Source: JACVRW01 sp963846505 (GTDB lineage Bacteria; Actinomycetota; Thermoleophilia; Solirubrobacterales; Thermoleophilaceae). Taken from it: a DNA stretch of 64,000 nucleotides. Location: assembly GCA_963846505.1 (NCBI GenBank), contig CAWJWD010000001.1, positions 1 through 64,000 of the forward strand. Direction: 5' to 3'. Shown one piece after another: positions 1 through 8,074 of this stretch; the stretch's first letter is position 1, and every line of letters begins with the position of its first letter. The position numbers and the translations under genes are program-made. Below the pieces are notes generated by a model. That model searched no databases, had not been told where the DNA came from, and saw nothing but the letters and a program-made list of their open reading frames with translations.

Positions 1-1227
1 CGATCCGGCTCTACGCGCAGGAGGTGCGCGCGTACGAGAGCGACCTCGGGACGACCACCGCACGTCCACCGTGGTCGCCAGTCGAGATGGGGCTCCTCGC
101 CGGCCGCCACTTCGAGCCCGCGCGCCGCACGTCCCTCCACTTCCGACATGAGGAAGCGGGCGCGAAGATGCAGTGGGCAGGGCCCTGGAAGCGCCCGTAC
201 GCGTACTCCGAGCATCCCGAGGACGAGGTTCGCGCCGTGCACGAGTCCTTGGGTGTGATCGACGTCTCCACGCTAGGGAAGATCCTGGTCGAGGGCCCGG
301 ATGCAGCCAGGCTCCTCGAGCGTCTCTACCCGAACCGCTTCGCGGATCTCCGGCCCGGCCGGATCCGCTATGGCGTGCTGACCTCGGACGGCGGCCGGAT
401 CATGGACGACGGCACCGTCGGGCGGCTCTCGGAGGAGCTCTACTACGTCACGACCACGTCGACCGGCGCCGACTCGGTCACCGCCTGGTTCGAATGGTGG
501 AACGCGGTCTGGGGGTACGAGGTGGAGATCGTCAACGTCACCGGCGCGCTCGCGGCGCTGAACCTCGCGGGCCCTCAGGCGCGGGAGGCACTCCAGCGGC
601 TCACCGAGGACGATGTCTCGGACGAGGAGCTCAGGTACCTGGACGCGAAGCAGCTCGAGGTCGCGGGAATCCCCTGTCTCGCGCTGCGGATCGGCTTCGT
701 CGGCGAGCTCGGATACGAGCTCCATTGCCCCAGCCCGGCATGCCGAGTTCCTCTGGGACCGGCTCGTCGCCGAGGGCGCGCGCCCCTTCGGGCTCGAGCC
801 CCAGCGCATCCTCCGCCTGGAGAAGGGCCACGTCATCGTCGGCCAGGACACCGATTCCGAGTCGAACCTCCTCTCGGCGGCGATGCCCTGGCTCCCCAAG
901 ATGGACAAGGACGACTTCGTGGGCAAGCTCGCGGTTGAGCACTTCGCCGAGCGCGAGCCGCTCGAGCGCCTCGTGGGCTTCGTCATGGAGGACGGCGTCG
1001 TACCCGCCGAGGGCGCGCAGATCGTGATCGAGGGCTACCCGGCGGGGCGCATCACGAGCGCGCGCCGGAGCGAGGCGGTAGGATCGGTGATCGGGCTCGC
1101 CTGGCTGCCCGCGGAGAGGGCCGAGGACGGGACGCGGTTCGAGGTCCGGGTCGACCGGCGCCTGCTCGGGGGGCGCGTCAAGTCTGGGGCGTTCTACGAC
1201 GCCGACGGAAAGCGGATGCGCTCGTGA
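1..1227 (+). CDS. soxA: Sarcosine oxidase alpha subunit, C-terminal part (5' end outside window, one frameshift)
   Basis: This is the C-terminal aminomethyltransferase-like (GCV_T) half of the heterotetrameric sarcosine oxidase alpha subunit, which binds tetrahydrofolate and captures the methylene group as 5,10-methylene-THF. The reading frame is open from base 3, so the N-terminal FAD/NAD half lies upstream. Visible features are the entry region typical of SoxA (TARPPWSPV, RHEEAGAKM), the GCV_T core (RIMDDGTVGRL, GFVGELGYELHCPSP) and the C-terminal barrel ending at LGGRVKSGAFYD. The frame changes near 735-745: conserved sequence resumes as HAEFLWDRLVAEGARPFG in another frame, so a one-base error is likely. 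The stop overlaps the next gene's GTG by 4 bases. A plain GcvT or dimethylglycine oxidase is possible from this half alone, but the soxG and soxB neighbours argue for SoxA. Confidence 0.85.
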
Positions 1228-1790
1228 CCTTGCTCGACTTTCTGTCTCCCTCGCGCTGCGAGCCCGGTACGACGACTTCGCCGCTGCGCCGCGTGCTCGC
1301 GGATGCCGACTCCGCTGCGGTGCAGGATCTCTGGCCGGACGGGAAGGTGGAGATCCGCGGCGATCTCGACCTCGTGGTGCCGCACGCAGGGGAGGAGCTG
1401 GTGCAGCTGACGCCCACGCGTGGCTATCTGTTCACGACGACGATCCCGCCGACATCGTCGCGCGTCTCCGTGAGGTCGGAGTCCTCGCCTACGACGCAAC
1501 CGGCGCACTCGCAGGGATCGCGGTCGAGGGCGAGCGGCTGATGCGACGCCTGACCGACCTCGATCTGGACGGGCTGCCTGCCGCCGGGCCGCTGCTCTCG
1601 CGGGTGCCGGCGATCGTTCTTCGCGACGAAGGCGAGCGGTTCCGGGTCTACGTGCCGCAGGAGCTGGCGCACGACGTGGCCGTAGCGGTGCTCGACGCGG
1701 CGGCCGGACTGTCCAACACGGGGTCAGGCGTCAGCCTGACCCCCGACCTCCCATGGACCCTGGGGTCAGGCTTCAGCCTGACCCCGATGA
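1224..1790 (+). CDS. soxG: Sarcosine oxidase gamma subunit (frameshifted; 3' end uncertain)
   Basis: Small subunit of heterotetrameric sarcosine oxidase. It starts at a GTG overlapping the soxA stop (GTGA), so it is translationally coupled. The first part (SPLRRVLADADSAAVQDLW) runs in one frame to about 1435; the rest, beginning around IVARLREVGVLAYDATGA and continuing RLMRRLTDLDLDGLPAAG and RFRVYVPQELAHDVAVAV, is in another frame. The 'LMRRLTDLDL ... LPAxGPL ... RFRVYVPQE' pattern is typical of SoxG C-termini. No stop occurs in the second frame before soxB; the coding signal ends at about 1710, and two palindromes follow, so the true stop is probably hidden by another indel near 1720-1790. 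The identity is inferred from pattern and position between soxA and soxB. Confidence 0.65.
1720..1785. repeat. Two tandem copies of a 24-bp palindrome
   Basis: Copy 1 spans 1720-1743 and copy 2 spans 1762-1785. Both have perfect 10-bp arms GGGGTCAGGC / GCCTGACCCC around a 4-base loop (GTCA in copy 1, TTCA in copy 2). They sit in the soxG-soxB junction. This looks like a REP-type element or an intra-operon RNA hairpin pair. I see no other copy in the window. Confidence 0.8.
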
Positions 1791-1811
1791 ACCGCAAGGC
1801 GACGAGGCGGC

Positions 1812-3030
1812 ATGAAGGACATCTTCCGCGTCCGGCGCATGTGGCGGCCGCGCAGCGAGCTGAAACGCCGCTACGACGTCGTGGTCGTCGGAGCCGGTTC
1901 GCACGGGCTCGCCACCGCGTACTACCTCGCCAAGCGGCATGGCATCCGCGATGTCTGCGTCCTCGACAAGTCGCTACATCGGCTCGGGCGCGGCGGGGAG
2001 AAACACGACGATCATCCGCGTCGAACTACCGCACCCCCGAAGGCGCGGAGTTCTACCGCGAGAGCGTGCGCCTGTATGAGCGCCTCTCCGCCGAGCTCGA
2101 TTTCAACCTGAATGTTCTCGCAGCACGGCCATCTCACGCTCGCGCACTCGGACCGGGCGCTCGTGACGATGCAGGAGCGGGCCGAGGTGAACAAGCTGCT
2201 CGGGATCAAGTCGAGCGTCGTCGGGCCGCAGGAGATCCACGAGCTGTGTCCGCCGCTCGACGTCTCGGATCGACCTTCCTATCCGATCCTCGGGGCGCTC
2301 TACCACGCTCCGGGCGGGATCATCCGGCACGACGCCGTGGTCTGGGGTTATGCGCGAGCCGCCGACCGGCTCGGGGTGGAGATCCATCCGAACACGGAGG
2401 TCACGGGCTTCGAGCGCGAGGGCGACCGCGTGATCGCGGTCGAGACACCGCGCGGCCGCATCGAGTGCGGGCAGGTCGTCTGTGCGACCGCCGGCTGGTC
2501 GTCGCTGGTTGCCGGGCTCGCGCGGCGTGCGACTCCCGATCACGACGCACATCCTGCAAGCCTTCGTCACCGAGCCGATGAAGCCGTTCCTCGACGTGAT
2601 CATCGTCTCCTCGCAGCTGCACGTCTACATCTCGCAGACCGACCGCGGAGAGTTCCTGATCGGCGCCGAGATCGAGCCCTACACCACCTACAAGGGAACG
2701 GGCACGCTTTCGTTCCTCGAATACTCCTCGAAGCACACGCTCGAGCTCTTCCCGCAGCTCGAGCGGATTCGCATCCTCCGCACCTGGACGGGCCTCTGCG
2801 ATCTCTCGCCCGACTACAGCCCGCTGCTCGGGAAGACCGAGATCGACAACTTCCATCTATCGGCCGGCTGGGGGACGTACGGGTTCAAGGCCGCACCTAT
2901 CGTCGGGGTGACCCTTGCGGAGCTGGTGGCGTCGGGGAAGACACCTGACCTGATCGAGCCCTTCGCGTTGGAGCGTTTCTACACCGACACTCTCGTCTCG
3001 GAGCTGGCCGCTGCAGCGGTGAGTCACTAG
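1812..3030 (+). CDS. soxB: Sarcosine oxidase beta subunit (several frameshifts)
   Basis: FAD-dependent amine oxidase subunit that oxidises sarcosine to glycine. The N-terminus has the Rossmann dinucleotide motif (VVVVGAGSHGLATAYYLAK), and a following RNTTIIR plus SNYRTPEGAEFYRESVRL segment matches the conserved substrate/FMN-binding region of SoxB. The C-terminal half contains TWTGLCDLSPDYSPLLG and LSAGWGTYGFKAAPIVG, the typical end of SoxB (GWGTxGFKA). About 406 residues if repaired, normal for the family. Frame changes lie near 1990, 2015, 2110 and 2520; conserved sequence continues across each, so I read them as sequence errors. The ATG at 1812 is preceded by a GAGGCGG Shine-Dalgarno-like stretch. 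Fhs follows after 11 bases. Confidence 0.85.
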
Positions 3031-3041
3031 CCTCTCGAGCG

Positions 3042-4709
3042 ATGAAAACCCAGATGCCATCAAGCCTCGAGATCGCCCAGGGCGCAACGCTCCGCCCGAT
3101 CCTCGACGTCGCGGCCGACGCCGGGCTCCTCCCGGACGAGATCGAGCCGTACGGCCGCTACAAGGCGAAGGTCGACCTCTCCGTGCTGGAGCGGCTCTCC
3201 GACCGGCCGGACGCGAAGCTGATCAACGTCACCGCGGTCACGCCAACGCCCGCGGGCGAGGGGAAGACGACGACCTCGGTCTCGCTGACCCAGGGCCTCG
3301 GGGTCCTGGGTAAGAACCCCGTTCTCTGTCTCCGCGAGGCTTCGCTCGGGCCCGTCTTCGGGGTCAAGGGCGGCGCCGCCGGCGGCGGCTACGCGCAGGT
3401 CGTGCCCATGGAGGACCTGAACCTCCACTTCACCGGAGACCTGCACGCGATCACGGCTGCGAACAACCTCCTCTCCGCGTTGATCGATGCGCATCTCATG
3501 CACGGGAACGTGCTCGACCTCGACCCGCGCACCATCTCCTGGCGGCGCTGCCTGGACATGAACGACCGCTCGCTGCGCGACGTCGTCACGGGCCTGGGTG
3601 GGAAGGCGAACGGCTACCCGCGCCAGACGGGTTTCGACATCACCGCCGCGAGCGAGATCATGGCGCTCGTCGCCGTTGCCCGCGACCTGCACGACCTGCG
3701 CGAGCGGCTCGGGAGGATCACCGTCGGTCAGACCTACGACGGGGAGCCCGTGACCGCCGAGCAGCTCCGAGCCGCGGGCTCGCTGGCGGTCGTGCTGAAG
3801 GAGGCGGTCAAGCCGAACCTCGTGCAGACCCTCGAAGGCCAACCCGCGTTCGTCCATTGCGGCCCCTTCGCGAACATCGCCCACGGCAACAACTCGCTGG
3901 TCGCCGACCGCGTCGCGCTCAAGCTTGGCGACTACGTCGTGACGGAGTCGGGGTTCGCGTCGGACATGGGGATGGAGAAGTTCTTCGACATCACCTGCCG
4001 CCTGGGTGACCTCCGGCCGGATGCCGTCGTACTGGTGGCAACGGTCCGTGCGCTCAAGCACCACGCGGGCGATCCCGACGGCAGTATGGACGCGATCGAG
4101 ATCGGGGCGCAGAACCTCGCCCGTCACATCGGGATCGTCAATGGCTACGGGCTGCAGGCGGTCGTCGGGGTGAACGCGTTTCCCACGGACACCGACGAGG
4201 AGCTCGAGACGGTGCGAAAGCTCGCGCTCGAGCACGGCGCGTATGCCTCGGAGGTCAACCAGGCGTTCGGGCGCGGCGGCGAGGGCGCAACCGCCCTAGC
4301 GGAAGCTGCGATCGCGGCGGCCGAGGAGCCGTCGAGCTTCGAGTTCGCGTACCCGCTGGACGCACCGATCGAGGAGAAGATCCGGCTCATCGCGACGCGC
4401 GTCTACGGTGCGGACGGTGTCGATCTCCTGCCCGTCGCGAAGAAGAAAGCAGCGGAGTTCGAACAGTCAGGGCTTGGCGAGCTGCCGATCTGTATGGCGA
4501 AGACGCACCTCTCGCTGTCGCACGACCCGGCGCTCCGAAACGCGCCGACCGGCTTCAGGGTGCCGGTGCGCGACCTCCGCCCCTACACGGGGGCGGGCTG
4601 GATCGTCGCCCTCTGCGGCGACATGATGACGATGCCGGGCCTCGGGAAGAACCCCGCCGCGTTCGCGATCGACATCGACGCGAACGGCGAGACGGTCGGG
4701 TTGTTCTAG
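3042..4709 (+). CDS. fhs: Formate-tetrahydrofolate ligase
   Basis: Intact 555-residue FTHFS: formate + THF + ATP to 10-formyl-THF + ADP + Pi, or the reverse to make ATP. The P-loop-like nucleotide motif TPAGEGKTTT is at about residues 69-78, followed by the family signature GPVFGVKGGAAGGGYAQVVP near 107-126 and the conserved NLHFTGDLHAITAANNLL segment. Length equals the usual ~555. It lies 11 bases after soxB in the same orientation. This fits a shared one-carbon role: sarcosine oxidase delivers methylene-THF, which can be oxidised to 10-formyl-THF and split by Fhs. The GC-rich start region has no strong Shine-Dalgarno sequence, so coupling to soxB is plausible. Confidence 0.96.
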   Translation: MKTQMPSSLEIAQGATLRPILDVAADAGLLPDEIEPYGRYKAKVDLSVLERLSDRPDAKLINVTAVTPTPAGEGKTTTSVSLTQGLGVLGKNPVLCLREASLGPVFGVKGGAAGGGYAQVVPMEDLNLHFTGDLHAITAANNLLSALIDAHLMHGNVLDLDPRTISWRRCLDMNDRSLRDVVTGLGGKANGYPRQTGFDITAASEIMALVAVARDLHDLRERLGRITVGQTYDGEPVTAEQLRAAGSLAVVLKEAVKPNLVQTLEGQPAFVHCGPFANIAHGNNSLVADRVALKLGDYVVTESGFASDMGMEKFFDITCRLGDLRPDAVVLVATVRALKHHAGDPDGSMDAIEIGAQNLARHIGIVNGYGLQAVVGVNAFPTDTDEELETVRKLALEHGAYASEVNQAFGRGGEGATALAEAAIAAAEEPSSFEFAYPLDAPIEEKIRLIATRVYGADGVDLLPVAKKKAAEFEQSGLGELPICMAKTHLSLSHDPALRNAPTGFRVPVRDLRPYTGAGWIVALCGDMMTMPGLGKNPAAFAIDIDANGETVGLF

Positions 4710-4713
4710 CCCG

Positions 4714-5100
4714 CTAGGCGTGCACGATGAGAACGTCGCAGTGCGCTCTGCGCTGGACGCTGTCACTCACGGAGTAACCGAGCATGCGTTCGACGTGGCT
4801 GAGCTCGCGGGTGCCGACGACGATCAGGTCCGCACCGCAACTCTCGGCTACCTCGACGATCGCCTCGGCGATCTCGCCGGCGGCCTCGACCAGTTCCGCG
4901 TCGATCCCTAGCTCCCGGAGCTTCGAGCCGGCCAGCGCCAGCTCCGGACCCGGCCCGTCCGGCAGCTCGGAGCCGACGATGACGGGAACGACGCTCGTGA
5001 CCACGACCTTCGCGTCGTAGAACTTCGCAAGCTCGGCCGCTCTCTGCAGCGCGCGGTCGGAGTCACTCGTGTCGTTGTAGGCGACGAGAATGGTCTTCAT
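4714..5100 (-). CDS. Universal stress protein (UspA family)
   Basis: A 128-residue single-domain Usp protein, intact. It begins MKTILVAYNDTSDSDRAL, the beta-1/alpha-1 start of the Usp fold, and ends with GADLIVVGTRELSHVERMLG followed by SVSDSVQRRAHCDVLIVH. The ATP-binding loop of UspA (G-x2-G-x9-G-S/T) is only partly kept: VGTRE then LGYSVSDSV, so nucleotide binding is plausible but not certain. The ATG is preceded by AGGAGG at good spacing (5 bases). The gene is convergent with fhs, only 4 bases apart, and lies just downstream of a large secreted protein gene on the same strand. Confidence 0.85.
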   Translation of the reverse strand: MKTILVAYNDTSDSDRALQRAAELAKFYDAKVVVTSVVPVIVGSELPDGPGPELALAGSKLRELGIDAELVEAAGEIAEAIVEVAESCGADLIVVGTRELSHVERMLGYSVSDSVQRRAHCDVLIVHA

Positions 5101-5166
5101 GGGTGCCTCCTGACGTCGGTGTCGACCGATCTTCGGCCAGTCGGTTCTCTTCGAGCAGGGAATGGC

Positions 5167-8074
5167 TCATCCGGGGATTGACGGCGACGCGCTTGCCGTT
5201 GTGCGCGGCGAGGGCGATGGTGGCGCGGTGCGCCTGCAGGCGTTGCCGTTGACGACCAGGATGCCCTTCTTGCCGCCCTTGAGCGTGAGGTCGAACCGCT
5301 GACCGGGGCGTCTGGGACGGTCTTGAACGTCGACACCAGCTTGGTTCTTGACGTCAGCTGGTCGCGCGGACGTTGAGCGCGACCTCGCCCCGCAGCGCCA
5401 GCAGCAGGGTCGGCAGGGTGCGGATCCGCCGGCCGGTCCTCTTGTCGATGCGGACGTTCTTGACGAAGTAGACGTTGCCCGCTCAGCGGCCGGTTGAGCA
5501 ACGGGGTGGTCGCCTTGGCACTCCGACGATCGAGCTCTTGGGGCAGTTGCGGGTCGGGCTTCTGGCCCTCCTCGAACTCGCACAGCGTGTCCGACACCGC
5601 GTTCTCGGGATCCAGCGCCAGCGAGAGCGGCAGCGCGACCTTGACCGACTTGATGCCGGCCTGGTGGCGCGGCTGGGTCAACGTCGCCTTCAACCCCGGA
5701 TGCTTGCCGTCGGTCGTCTGACCCTTGCCCGTCAGCCTCAGCGTCAGCTTGGGGCTGAAGCCGAGCTGGGCGCAGTCGCTGGCCTGGAAGCGGACCGTCT
5801 GCCTGGAGATCGCGCCCAGGCTCGAGCTGAACGTCGCCGCGATCTGCTTCTCGGCGCAGCTGGTCGGGTTGATCGCGAAGCCGGGCCGGTCGACGTCCAC
5901 GTTGACCGACCGCAGCCGCACCGGCACGCCCTTGACGACCACCGGCAGCGGATCGGACACCACCGTCAGGTGCGCGTCGACGGGATCGACGTAGATCGCC
6001 TGGCGCACCACGACCGTTCCCAGGTCGAAGGGGCCCGCCGTCGCGCGCACGGCCACCGACAAGCCCGTACGGGCGCGCCCTTGTACGGGCCGGTCAGCGC
6101 GACCGGGCCCTTGAGGTAGAACGGTCGAGGCCCGGGCCCGGCGCCAACGGTCGCGGTCCCGATCCTGCGACTCGACCGGGCAGGTGCCCGCCGCCGCCTG
6201 CCGCATCGCCGCACAGCGGCACGCCCTTGAGCTTGGCGACAGTCCCCAGCGGCATCTCCAGCGACACGCCGGCGAGGTACTGCTGGCCATCCGGGCGGTT
6301 GATCGCGACCACCAACGGCGAGAACGCCCCGCCCGTCGGGCTCAAGGCACCCGCACGCAACGATGGGGCAGAAGCCGCCGAGGTCCCGGCGGGCAGTCGA
6401 TCGTGAAGCTGTCCGTGACGCTCGACGGTCTGCCCGGCCCACGAGGTCAGCTTCGCCGACCGCGTCTGCTCCCCGCACGCCAGCGGGGTCGCCAGCGGCG
6501 CCCGCGGGCCGGTCTTGAGCTTCAAGGAGATGTCCGAGACTGGGACCTGCGGGTTGTTGTCGAACGTCGTCTCGATCTGCCGCGCCCGTCTCTCGTCGCC
6601 GACGTCGGACCTCGCCGCCGAGCTTGACGAGGATCCCGCGCTGCCTTGCTCTCCAGCACGATGAAGATGCGGAACATCCGCCCCGACAACGGGTCATCCG
6701 ACTCCTGGGACCCGACATACACCGCGCCCGTCAGCGGCTTCGTCCAACAACGGCGTCGTCGCGGTGACGGTCCCGATCTTCGACGCGTCCGGACACGCCG
6801 ACCGGATCGTCGTTGCCGATCCCGATCTGAGCGTCCGAGCAACGCCTGCAGCCCGTCGGCGCCGAGGAGGGCGAGACCGTCATCCCCTCGGGCAACGTCA
6901 CCCGCGCGCGCTTCAGCGGGGCGCTGGCGCACGCCCGTCCGGAGTCTCGAACCGTCCTGCGACGAAGCTCAGATCGACGTACAATCCCGACGGGGCATCG
7001 GCAAGCGGTCGATTCAGGAGCCACGTCGATGCTGGGCTTGAACGGCAAGATGTCGCAGCCGGTGGTCCCCTGGATGGGTCCCCATTGGGCTCGGTCCAGC
7101 GGCGCGTCCAGGGTGTAGCCGGGCGGTAGATGCGTCACGAAGCTCGCCTTGGCGAACACGTCTGGCGTGGTCCACGAGTTGGCCGTGATGTCGGTGGTGA
7201 ACCCCTCGCCTTCAGGAAGACAGATCGCGGGGTTCGACAGGAGTGCCTTGGGTTGCTCCTCAGCCGAGCATCCCGTGACGGACGGGGAGGACGACGCCTG
7301 ACAGCCGCGCAACACGTCATGTGGGCTGGCAGCGGGGACCCCCCACAGGGTCACCGTCGATCCGAGCACCGTAACTCCCTGCGACGTCCTCGGGCTCACA
7401 AGCTTCACGTGATATCCGCCCTCAGCAGTCAGGTGCGCCTCGAGGAAGATCGGCACGTTGGCAGGTTGAAAGGCGAACAACGCTGCCATACCCGGTTGAG
7501 GCTCAAGCATGTAAACGGGCAAATCGCGGAACTGGTCGACTACCGGGATTCCAAAGAACGTACCGCCCGAAAACTTCACAGAGACTACGCCTACCTGCGC
7601 GGATTCAGGGCAGGGAAACCCAGTGATCACATCATTGCGCAGAAATACTTCCAATGGACACGCCTGTGCCGCCGTCGGATTGCCGATAAAGCCCACCGGC
7701 GCATCCGCCCGAACATCTTTGATCTCACCGCCATCAGGGATTAGCGCACCATCCGTATCAGTGATGGTCGCGAGCTCGAACGTCACCGCCAACTCGAACG
7801 GATGTCCCCCCGCCTGGGTAAAGGGTCGACCCAACTGATCGCTTGCCGCGCCATCGAAAGCAACGAATCCAAAGTCGGCCCGAGCAGAATCGACCCCAAC
7901 GACGCACCACACCACAAGCCCAGCGAACCCGATGCTCAACGCCTGTTGACAACGTCTGACGAGCTGCGCCCACCGACCTCTCATGGCAGCGATCGCGCCC
8001 GCCTCACTCAGACCTGCGATCCGCGCCTCAGCAGTCGCTAGCATCGATCCATCCATGCTCTTCGTGTTAGTCAT
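5167..8074 (-). CDS. Large secreted protein of unknown function, family of the 62.2-64 kb gene (multiple frameshifts)
   Basis: Start ATG at 8074 overlaps the upstream propeller gene's stop (ATGA), so the two are coupled. The N-terminus (MTNTKSMDGSMLATAEARI...) carries a hydrophobic stretch LSIGFAGLVVWCVVGV followed by DSARADFGFVAFDG, a long secretion signal. The rest is the same family as the gene at 62.2-64 kb: ARVTLPEGMTVSPSSA, VGSQESDDPLSGRMFRIF, DVDRPGFAINPTSCAEKQI, RFDLTLKGGKKGILVVNG occur in order. From about 7000 downward the frame changes repeatedly (near 6920, 6700, 6520, 6290, 6100, 5560, 5350 and others), so the 3' end is uncertain; 5167 is the stop reached in the last conserved frame, but a HNGKRVAV segment homologous to the partner's C-terminus lies in another frame. 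About 970 residues if repaired. Function unknown; a cell-surface role is inferred from the signal and repeats. Confidence 0.7.
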
